Source of the DNA: an uncultured Burkholderiales bacterium
GTDB lineage: Bacteria; Pseudomonadota; Gammaproteobacteria; Burkholderiales; Burkholderiaceae_C
NCBI GenBank assembly: GCA_903926695.1
Contig: CAIYKK010000674.1
Coordinates: 1 to 9,448 of the forward strand
Direction: 5' to 3'
DNA length: 9,448 nt
A program made the translations under genes and the position numbers. This document shows, one piece after another, positions 1 through 5,956 of this stretch (position 1 is the stretch's first letter; every line of letters begins with the position of its first letter). The notes under the pieces are model-generated. The model made no database searches, was not told the origin of the DNA, and was given only the letters and a program-made list of their open reading frames with translations.

Positions 1-541
1 GATCGTGCGCAACCTGCGCAAGCCACTGATCATCTTCACGCCCAAGTCGCTGCTGCGCAACAAGGATGCGACTTCGCCGCTGTCCGAGTTCACCAAAGGC
101 GTCTTCCAGACCGTGATTCCTGAGAACAAGGAAGAAGTGATCAAGAAGGCCGACAAGGTCAAGCGGGTCATCGTCTGCTCGGGCAAGGTTTATTACGATC
201 TGGTTAAAAAGCGCCAGGAAAAAGGCATCGAAGACGCCGCCATCCTGCGCGTCGAGCAGCTCTATCCGTTCCCGCACAAGGTTTTTGCGGCTGAACTGAA
301 AAAGTATCCGAACGCCACCGATATCGTGTGGTGCCAGGACGAGCCGCAAAATCAGGGCGCCTGGTTCTTCGTGCAGCACTACATCCACGAGAACATGCTT
401 GAAGGCCAAAAACTGGGCTACTCCGGCCGCGCCGCTTCGGCTTCGCCTGCAGTGGGTTACTCGCACCTGCACCAAGAGCAGCAAAAAGCGCTGGTCGATG
501 GCGCGTTCACCAAGATCAAGGGTTTTGTCCTGACCAAATAA
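1..541 (+). CDS. sucA: 2-oxoglutarate dehydrogenase E1 component, C-terminal part (5' end outside window)
   Basis: Only the last ~179 codons are present; the reading frame is open from the left edge and ends at TAA 539-541. E1o is the thiamine-diphosphate decarboxylase of the 2-oxoglutarate dehydrogenase complex: it decarboxylates 2-oxoglutarate and passes the succinyl group to the lipoyl arm of E2. What is seen is the conserved C-terminal transketolase-like domain, with the blocks [38 protein letters not shown] and [12 protein letters not shown], which match E1o proteins closely; the catalytic ThDP site itself lies upstream of the window. A GTG at position 5 is in frame but is an internal codon, not a start. 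The gene is followed 47 bases later by sucB on the same strand, the standard odh order. Assignment is secure; only the missing 5' part cannot be assessed. Confidence 0.97.
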   Translation, partial: IVRNLRKPLIIFTPKSLLRNKDATSPLSEFTKGVFQTVIPENKEEVIKKADKVKRVIVCSGKVYYDLVKKRQEKGIEDAAILRVEQLYPFPHKVFAAELKKYPNATDIVWCQDEPQNQGAWFFVQHYIHENMLEGQKLGYSGRAASASPAVGYSHLHQEQQKALVDGAFTKIKGFVLTK

Positions 542-588
542 GGTTGAGACTGCCTCCTGAAAACACAAAAAACACACGAAAGAATCAA

Positions 589-1833
589 ATGGCTATCGTA
601 GAAGTTAAAGTTCCCCAGTTGTCCGAATCCGTGGCTGAAGCCACCATGCTGCAGTGGAAAAAGAAGGTCGGCGACGCTGTTGCCGTGGACGAAATCCTGA
701 TCGACATCGAAACCGACAAGGTGGTTCTGGAAGTGCCAGCACCGTCGGCTGGCGTGCTGGTTGAGCTGCTTGTCGCCGATGGCGGCACGGTCGGCTCTGA
801 CCAGGTTATTGCCCGTATCGACACCGAAGCCAAGGCTGGCGCTGCCGCGCCTGTCGCTGCCGCGCCTGTCGCCGCTGCGCCTGCTGCTGCACCGGCCCCC
901 GCTGCTGCGCCTGCCGCAAGCACCTCGATGGCTGGCGTGCCCATGCCCGCAGCGGCCAAGCTGCTGGCTGACAACAACCTCGCTGCTGGCTCTGTGGCTG
1001 GCACTGGTAAAGATGGCCGCGTGACCAAGGGCGACGTTCTGGGCGCCGTGGCTGCCAAGCCAGTCGCTGCCGCACCAGTCGCCGCACCGCTGGCCAAGGT
1101 TGCCGCGCCTGTCAAAGTTGCTGATCTGGGCGAGCGCCCCGAGCAGCGCGTCCCCATGACCCGCCTGCGCGCCCGCGTTGCCGAGCGCCTGCTGCAGTCG
1201 CAATCGACCAACGCGATCTTGACGACTTTCAACGAAGTCAACATGGCGCCGGTGATGGACATGCGCAAGAAGTTCCAGGACGCTTTCAGCAAGGAACACG
1301 GCGTCAAGATCGGCTTCATGAGCTTTTTCGTCAAGGCTGCGGTTCACGCGCTGAAGAAATTCCCGGTGCTGAACGCTTCCGTGGACGGCAACGACATCGT
1401 CTATCACGGCTACTTCGACATCGGTATTGCCGTCGGTTCGCCACGCGGCTTGGTGGTGCCAATTCTGCGCAACGCTGACCAGATGAGCTTCGCTGAAATC
1501 GAGAAGAAAATTGCTGAATTCGGCCAAAAAGCCAAAGACGGCAAGCTGAGCCTTGAAGAAATGACCGGCGGCACCTTCTCCATCTCCAACGGCGGCACCT
1601 TCGGCTCCATGCTGTCCACGCCTATCATCAACCCACCACAATCGGCGATTCTGGGCGTGCATGCGACCAAAGACCGCGCCGTGGTTGAAAACGGTCAGAT
1701 CGTGATCCGTCCGATGAACTACCTGGCCATGAGCTATGACCACCGCATCATCGACGGACGCGACGCTGTCCTCGGTCTGGTGGCCATGAAGGATGCGCTG
1801 GAAGACCCAGCTCGCCTGCTGTTCGATATCTAA
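589..1833 (+). CDS. sucB: Dihydrolipoyllysine-residue succinyltransferase (E2 of 2-oxoglutarate dehydrogenase), odhB
   Basis: Core enzyme of the complex: moves the succinyl group from lipoyl-lysine to CoA in the cytoplasm. The 414-residue protein (E. coli SucB about 405) has the full E2 layout: lipoyl domain at about 1-77 with the lipoylated lysine in [10 protein letters not shown] (K44); an Ala/Pro linker at about 83-112; a peripheral subunit-binding domain at about 115-153 ([24 protein letters not shown]); a second Ala/Pro linker at about 155-176; and the catalytic acyltransferase domain from about 185 to the end. The active-site motif [12 protein letters not shown] gives H385 and D389. ATG 589 is chosen because it starts directly at the lipoyl fold ([14 protein letters not shown]); a TTG at 544 would add 15 residues without family resemblance. 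The RBS is weak (GAAAG). It lies between sucA and lpd in one operon. [10 protein letters not shown] and the flanking linkers fit E2o rather than pyruvate E2. Confidence 0.97.
   Translation: MAIVEVKVPQLSESVAEATMLQWKKKVGDAVAVDEILIDIETDKVVLEVPAPSAGVLVELLVADGGTVGSDQVIARIDTEAKAGAAAPVAAAPVAAAPAAAPAPAAAPAASTSMAGVPMPAAAKLLADNNLAAGSVAGTGKDGRVTKGDVLGAVAAKPVAAAPVAAPLAKVAAPVKVADLGERPEQRVPMTRLRARVAERLLQSQSTNAILTTFNEVNMAPVMDMRKKFQDAFSKEHGVKIGFMSFFVKAAVHALKKFPVLNASVDGNDIVYHGYFDIGIAVGSPRGLVVPILRNADQMSFAEIEKKIAEFGQKAKDGKLSLEEMTGGTFSISNGGTFGSMLSTPIINPPQSAILGVHATKDRAVVENGQIVIRPMNYLAMSYDHRIIDGRDAVLGLVAMKDALEDPARLLFDI
841..885 (+). repeat. 15-bp tandem repeat coding the Ala/Pro linker of sucB
   Basis: Two identical 15-base units (gctgccgcgcctgtc) at 841-855 and 856-870 are followed by a diverged third copy at 871-885 with about 11 of 15 bases matching. 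Each unit encodes AAAPV, or AAAPA in the third, in frame. They form the flexible linker that lets the lipoyl domain swing between active sites. Such in-frame repeats can gain or lose units by slippage without a frameshift; that is inference here. Confidence 0.85.
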
Positions 1834-1847
1834 AAACTTCTCTTGAC

Positions 1848-1884
1848 GCAGGGCCGCAGCCGACGCGCTGTCGGCCCTGCTTTT
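1848..1884 (+). terminator. Strong hairpin with short T-tract between sucB and lpd (attenuator-like)
   Basis: GCAGGGCCG at 1848-1856 pairs perfectly with CGGCCCTGC at 1872-1880. The stem continues with CAGC (1857-1860) against GCTG (1867-1870) around a 6-base loop, leaving only T1871 bulged. TTTT follows at 1881-1884. This is the form of a rho-independent terminator, but the U-tract is short and lpd starts only 20 bases further on, with no clear promoter in between. Partial termination, or a 3'-end stabiliser of the sucAB message, is the likelier role. The structure is certain on paper; its function is inferred. Confidence 0.6.
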
Positions 1885-1904
1885 CATGCACTGGAAAACA
1901 ATAA

Positions 1905-3332
1905 ATGTCCAAACAATTTGACGTGATCGTCATCGGTGGCGGTCCTGGCGGCTATATCGCGGCCATTCGCGCAGCCCAGCTCGGTTTCAGCGTGGCCTGT
2001 ATCGACGAGTGGAAAAACGCCAAGGGTGGCCCCGCTCTGGGCGGCACCTGCACCAACATCGGCTGCATTCCTTCCAAGGCGTTGCTGCAGTCGTCCGAAC
2101 ACTACGAGCAGGCCGCTCACCACTTCGGCGACCACGGCATCACGCTGGCCGACCTGAAGATCGACGTGCCCACGATGGTCAGCCGCAAGGACACCATCGT
2201 CAAGCAGAACAACGACGGCATCGTCTATCTGTTCAAAAAGAACAAGGTCACTTTCTTCCACGGCCGTGGCTCTTTTGTGGCGGCCAAAGACGGCGGCTAC
2301 GAAATCAAGGTCGCTGGCGCTGCCGAAGAAATCATCTCCGGCAAGCAGATCATTGTGGCCACCGGCTCGAATGCCCGTCCCCTGCCCGGAACGCCGTTTG
2401 ATGAAGTCAACGTGCTGTCCAACGACGGCGCGCTGCGCATCGGCGCGGTGCCGAAAAAGCTCGGTGTGATTGGCTCGGGCGTGATTGGTCTGGAAATGGG
2501 CTCCGTCTGGCGTCGTCTGGGCGCGGATGTCACGATTCTGGAAGGTCTGCCGACTTTCCTGGGCGTCGTCGATCAGCAAATCGCCAAGGAAGTCCACAAA
2601 GCCCTGACCAAGCAGGGTCTGAAAATCGAGCTGGGCGTGAAAGTCGGCGAGATCAAGACGGGCAAAAAAGGCGTGTCCATCGCCTATGTCACGGCCAAGG
2701 GCGAAGCCCTGACGCTGAACGTGGACAAGCTGATCATCTCCATCGGCCGCACCGCCAACACCATCGGCCTGAACACCGAAGCTGTCGGCCTGAGCCTGGA
2801 CGAGCGCGGCGCGATTGTGGTCGATGGCGAGTGCAAGACGAATCTGCCCGGCGTCTGGGCGGTCGGTGACGTGGTGCGCGGCCCGATGCTGGCGCACAAG
2901 GCGGAAGAAGAGGGCGTTGCCGTGGCCGAGCGCATTGCTGGTCAGCATGGTCATGTCAACTTCAACACGATTCCCTGGGTGATCTACACCAGCCCTGAAA
3001 TCGCTTGGGTCGGTCAGACCGAAGAGCAGCTCAAGGCCGAAGGCCGTGCGTACAAATCCGGCGTGTTCCCGTTCATGGCCAATGGCCGTGCGCGCGCGCT
3101 GGGCGACACCACCGGCATGGTGAAGATGCTGGCTGACGCCGCGACTGACGAAATCCTCGGTGTTCACATCGTCGGCCCAATGGCCAGCGAGCTGATCGCC
3201 GAATGCGTCGTGGCGATGGAATTCCGCGCCAGCAGCGAAGACATTGCCCGCATCTGCCACGCCCATCCGTCGCTCAGCGAGGCCACAAAAGAGGCCGCTC
3301 TGGCCGTGGACAAGCGCACACTGAACTTCTGA
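1905..3332 (+). CDS. lpdA: Dihydrolipoyl dehydrogenase (E3 of 2-oxoglutarate dehydrogenase)
   Basis: FAD-dependent disulfide oxidoreductase that reoxidises the dihydrolipoyl arm of E2 and passes electrons to NAD+. The 475-residue protein is full length for the family. Visible motifs in order: N-terminal FAD-binding GGGPGG (11-16); redox-active disulfide GGTCTNIGCIPSK (C49 and C54); ATGS (152-155) of the FAD domain; NAD-binding GSGVIG (190-195) with an acidic residue (E213) after the second strand; FAD-binding AVGDVVRGPMLAHKA (319-333); and the C-terminal interface motif HAHPSLSE, giving the catalytic pair H454 and E459. There is no N-terminal lipoyl domain, unlike the E3 found in some pyruvate dehydrogenase operons, which supports assignment to the 2-oxoglutarate complex. 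ATG 1905 begins immediately before the first FAD strand; the RBS is weak (GGAA at 1893-1896). The gene follows the sucB hairpin and precedes zapE by 20 bases. Confidence 0.97.
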   Translation: MSKQFDVIVIGGGPGGYIAAIRAAQLGFSVACIDEWKNAKGGPALGGTCTNIGCIPSKALLQSSEHYEQAAHHFGDHGITLADLKIDVPTMVSRKDTIVKQNNDGIVYLFKKNKVTFFHGRGSFVAAKDGGYEIKVAGAAEEIISGKQIIVATGSNARPLPGTPFDEVNVLSNDGALRIGAVPKKLGVIGSGVIGLEMGSVWRRLGADVTILEGLPTFLGVVDQQIAKEVHKALTKQGLKIELGVKVGEIKTGKKGVSIAYVTAKGEALTLNVDKLIISIGRTANTIGLNTEAVGLSLDERGAIVVDGECKTNLPGVWAVGDVVRGPMLAHKAEEEGVAVAERIAGQHGHVNFNTIPWVIYTSPEIAWVGQTEEQLKAEGRAYKSGVFPFMANGRARALGDTTGMVKMLADAATDEILGVHIVGPMASELIAECVVAMEFRASSEDIARICHAHPSLSEATKEAALAVDKRTLNF

Positions 3333-3352
3333 TTTTTTAGAAGACTTATTCA

Positions 3353-4456
3353 GTGAAAAACCCTGTACACGCAGCCTACGAAGCTGAACTCACTACGCGC
3401 GGCTACGTCAGCGACCCGGCGCAATTGCGTGCGATTGATGCGCTGGAGCGCTGCGCAGCTGGGTGGGCGGTGTACAAGGGCAAGCGCTCCAATGCCCTCA
3501 AAAAGCTGATCAATCGTCCTTCAATTCCCCGAGGCGTGTACATGTTCGGGGGCGTTGGGCGCGGCAAAAGCTTTTTGATGGACTGTTTTTTTAACGCCGT
3601 GCCGCTCAAGCGCAAAGTTCGGCTGCATTTTCATGAATTCATGCGTGAAGTGCATCGAGAGTTGCTCGATCTACAGGGCCGGGCCAATCCGCTGGACGAA
3701 TTGGGCAAACGCATCGCCAAGCGCTACCGGCTGATCTGCTTTGATGAATTTCACGTCGCCGACATCACCGATGCAATGATTTTGCACCGGCTGCTGGTGG
3801 CCCTGTTTGAAAACGGCGTGGGTTTTGTCACCACGTCCAACTTCCACCCCGATGGGCTGTATCCGAATGGCCTGCACCGGGACCGTATTTTGCCTGCCAT
3901 TGCGTTGCTCAAGGCTCATCTTGAAGTCCTGAATGTGGACAATGGCACGGACTATCGGCGGCGCACGCTGGAGCAGGCCCGGCTGTATCACACGCCGCTG
4001 GGGCCGCAGGCCGATGCCGAAATGACGGAAACATTCAACCGTCTCGCCGCCTCGCACGATGAAGACCCGCTGCTGCAGATTGAATCGCGCCAGATTCAGG
4101 CACGGCGCAAGGCGGGCGGCGTGGTGTGGTTCGATTTCAAGGCCTTGTGCTGCGGGCCGCGTTCGCAAAATGACTATTTGGAAATTGCCACGCAGTTTCA
4201 CACTGTCCTGCTCAGTGATGTGCCGCACATGCCCGTCAGGATGGCCTCCGAAGCGCGGCGTTTCACCTGGCTGGTCGATGTCCTGTATGACCGGCGGGTC
4301 AAGTTGATCATGTCGGCGGCAGTGTCTCCCGAAGGTTTGTACACTGAAGGGCCTATGGTGCATGAATTTCCCCGAACCGTTTCCCGGCTCAATGAAATGC
4401 AGTCGATGGAATTTCTGTCTCTGGAGCACAGAACCGTCGATACCAGCCTGACATGA
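3353..4456 (+). CDS. zapE: AFG1-family ATPase, ZapE-type cell division protein (GTG start)
   Basis: Cytoplasmic P-loop ATPase of the AFG1/ZapE family. In E. coli ZapE associates with the FtsZ ring during constriction; the mitochondrial relative Afg1 is linked to protein quality control. The 367-residue protein has Walker A GGVGRGKS (66-73), Walker B LICFDEF (127-133), the sensor-like block TTSNFHPDGLYPNGLHRDR (160-178) and the C-terminal family motif WFDFKALC (259-266). The N-terminal motif RGYVSDPAQLRAI is also typical. GTG 3353 is the first possible start after an in-frame TAG at 3338-3340. The next Met, residue 64, would remove the conserved N-terminus. AGAAGA at 3339-3344 lies 8 bases upstream as a modest RBS. 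The gene is 20 bases behind lpd, so it is probably co-transcribed with the odh genes; its TGA overlaps the next ATG. Family call is firm; the cell-division role is by homology. Confidence 0.93.
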   Translation: MKNPVHAAYEAELTTRGYVSDPAQLRAIDALERCAAGWAVYKGKRSNALKKLINRPSIPRGVYMFGGVGRGKSFLMDCFFNAVPLKRKVRLHFHEFMREVHRELLDLQGRANPLDELGKRIAKRYRLICFDEFHVADITDAMILHRLLVALFENGVGFVTTSNFHPDGLYPNGLHRDRILPAIALLKAHLEVLNVDNGTDYRRRTLEQARLYHTPLGPQADAEMTETFNRLAASHDEDPLLQIESRQIQARRKAGGVVWFDFKALCCGPRSQNDYLEIATQFHTVLLSDVPHMPVRMASEARRFTWLVDVLYDRRVKLIMSAAVSPEGLYTEGPMVHEFPRTVSRLNEMQSMEFLSLEHRTVDTSLT

Positions 4457-5112
4457 AGCTGTTCATGGCTGGATTACTGCTGGCGGCTTTGGCCGGGCTG
4501 GCGGATGCGCAGACTGTGGCAACCGAAGGGCCGCCGCAGGACAGCATGGTCGCGCAGCGCGCCCGAATCAGCGCCGAGCGCACCCGGCTGGAAGCGGGCT
4601 TTGCCGCCGAAGATGCCGTTTGTTACGAAAAATTCGCCGTTAATAGCTGTCTGGACAAGATCAGTGCCAGGCGTCGGCAAGCTATGGCCGAGCTGCGGCG
4701 GCAGGAAATTTTGCTTAACGATGAAGAGCGAAAACGCCGGGGCGAAGAGCAAATCCGCAAAACACGGGAGAAATCTTCTCCCGAAAAGCTGAAGGAAGCC
4801 GCCCAGCGCCGGGCCAAGGCGGCTGAAGATTACCGGTCACGTCTGAAAACCGGTAAGGGCCAGCAAAAAGAACCCGCTTCGGTTTCGTCCAGTGAAGACG
4901 CTGCCCGCAGTGCCTATGCGCAAAAACTGCGGGATGAGCAAAAGAAAGTCCAGGCCAGAGCCGACCGGCAGGCGACTGATGCTGAAAATGCGAAAAAATT
5001 CCAGGCGCGGCAAAAAGAGGCTCAAGAGCGGCAGGCCGAGCACGAAGCCGATCAACTCAAGCGCGGCAAGACGCCCGGCAAATCTTTACCCTTACCCGCT
5101 CTGTCTCAATAA
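4453..5112 (+). CDS. Predicted secreted, charged coiled-coil protein of unknown function
   Basis: I do not recognise this 219-residue protein by name. It begins with a typical Sec signal peptide: MK, then a hydrophobic stretch at about 3-17 and ADA-QT, suggesting cleavage after A19. It is therefore probably periplasmic. The mature part is almost all polar and helix-prone, rich in Arg, Lys, Glu, Gln and Ala, with likely coiled coil at about 33-135 and 150-205. There are only two cysteines, C57 and C66 in AVCYEKFAVNSC, close enough to form a disulfide after export. The C-terminus ends in a Pro/Leu tail (SLPLPALS). ATG 4453 overlaps the zapE stop as ATGA and lacks its own clear RBS, suggesting translational coupling to zapE. 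Its TAA is 6 bases from the convergent phosphatase gene. An envelope-associated structural or chaperone role is possible but unproven; low-complexity composition limits homology inference. Confidence 0.8.
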   Translation: MKLFMAGLLLAALAGLADAQTVATEGPPQDSMVAQRARISAERTRLEAGFAAEDAVCYEKFAVNSCLDKISARRRQAMAELRRQEILLNDEERKRRGEEQIRKTREKSSPEKLKEAAQRRAKAAEDYRSRLKTGKGQQKEPASVSSSEDAARSAYAQKLRDEQKKVQARADRQATDAENAKKFQARQKEAQERQAEHEADQLKRGKTPGKSLPLPALSQ

Positions 5113-5118
5113 GAACGG

Positions 5119-5877
5119 TTAAGTCAGCGCTTCGAGCTTGACGATGACCAGCGACAAATTGTCGCCGCCGCCCCGTGCGCGTGACCTGGCTTTCTGGATC
5201 AAAAATTCCGTTGCTTCACGCGGTGACAGCATGGACACGGCGGAGCCAATTTCCGCCGAACTGAAGTAGTGCCAGACGCCATCGCTGCACGCCAGCAGGA
5301 CATCATTGGGCTGCAGTTGGGCAATGAAATGCTGCCTGATGGGTGGCGCTTCTTCGGTTCCCAGGCAGCCAATCAAGATATTGGATTTGGGGTGGACATT
5401 GGCCTGCTCCTCGGTCAACTCGCCTCGGTCCACCAGGATTTGCACATAAGAATGGTCCAGCGTGCGGTGAACCAGCTTGCTGCCGTGGTAATGGTAGATG
5501 CGGGAGTCGCCGGTATGCACCCAGTAGCATTCGCCGCCCGGATTGATCAAAAACGCCGCCAAGGTGCTGTGCGGCTCCTGCTCAGAAGAAATCGCGGTGA
5601 GCCTGATGACGAGGTGAGCCTCTTCAATGAGCTGCTTGAGCATGGAGGGCGCGTCATCTGTGGCTGGGGAATAGCGCTCAAAAAGCTGTTTGGCTGTCAG
5701 CATCGCCTGGTCGGACGCTTTGCGTCCGCCGCTGCGGCCGCCCATGCCGTCGGCCACAATTCCCAGGATGCAGCCCGGATAGCGTGAATGACTCAACAGG
5801 CTGACCTGATCTTGCTGATAGTCCCGGTCACCTTTATGGATGCCTGTGGACGCTGTGATTCGGTAACCTTTGGCCAT
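5119..5877 (-). CDS. PP2C-family protein serine/threonine phosphatase
   Basis: Metal-dependent (Mn/Mg) phosphatase that removes phosphate from Ser/Thr of proteins. With ATG 5877 the protein has 252 residues, the size of small bacterial Stp/PphA-like enzymes. Motifs in order: RDYQQD (18-23), the slot usually held by RxxNQD, supplying D23; VADGMGG (41-47), supplying metal ligand D43; HTGDSRIY (121-128); DHSYVQILVDRGELT (141-155); ACSDG (196-200), supplying D199; and GGGDN (236-240), supplying D239. All expected metal-binding acids are present, so it should be active. No signal peptide or membrane segment is seen, so it is cytoplasmic. A TTG at 5892 would add MTDYT, but ATG directly before the first strand is preferred; neither has a strong RBS. 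It lies 79 bases behind the membrane glycosyltransferase-like gene on the same strand. No Ser/Thr kinase is visible in the window, so its partner must lie elsewhere. Confidence 0.92.
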   Translation of the reverse strand: MAKGYRITASTGIHKGDRDYQQDQVSLLSHSRYPGCILGIVADGMGGRSGGRKASDQAMLTAKQLFERYSPATDDAPSMLKQLIEEAHLVIRLTAISSEQEPHSTLAAFLINPGGECYWVHTGDSRIYHYHGSKLVHRTLDHSYVQILVDRGELTEEQANVHPKSNILIGCLGTEEAPPIRQHFIAQLQPNDVLLACSDGVWHYFSSAEIGSAVSMLSPREATEFLIQKARSRARGGGDNLSLVIVKLEALT

Positions 5878-5925
5878 TGTGTAGTCTGTCAAACTTTTTA
5901 GGTGGATGGATGAACCGTAATCAAC

Positions 5926-5952
5926 GTATTATCGCGCCTCTCCCTCTTTCAA
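5926..5952 (-). promoter_or_regulatory. Weak candidate promoter for the PP2C gene
   Basis: On the minus strand TTGAAA (5952-5947) and TAATAC (5931-5926) are separated by 15 bases, shorter than the usual 17. GATAAT (5933-5928) overlaps the -10 position. This lies in the 79-base gap ahead of the phosphatase. The spacing is poor, and read-through from the upstream gene would make a promoter unnecessary, so this is only a candidate. Confidence 0.2.
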
Positions 5953-5956
5953 TGGC

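Noticed and set aside
457..1887. 476-codon open frame on the minus strand opposite sucA/sucB
   Set aside because: It mirrors sucB in the opposite strand; high GC at third positions removes stops. The translation is His/Asp/Ala/Arg-rich with no recognisable domain, while the plus strand holds an unmistakable E2 protein.
1884..3266. 460-codon open frame on the minus strand opposite lpd
   Set aside because: Another antisense shadow. The composition (many His, Asp, Gln) is typical of reverse-frame translation, and no family motif is seen; lpd on the plus strand is complete with all catalytic residues.
3671..4429. 252-codon minus-strand frame opposite zapE
   Set aside because: Lies wholly within zapE, shows no domain, and has no RBS or promoter context.
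5877..5892. TTGACA on the minus strand (5892-5887) as a -35 box for the PP2C gene
   Set aside because: It lies only about 10 bases ahead of the ATG, so a transcript from it would start inside the gene, and no -10 follows at the right distance.
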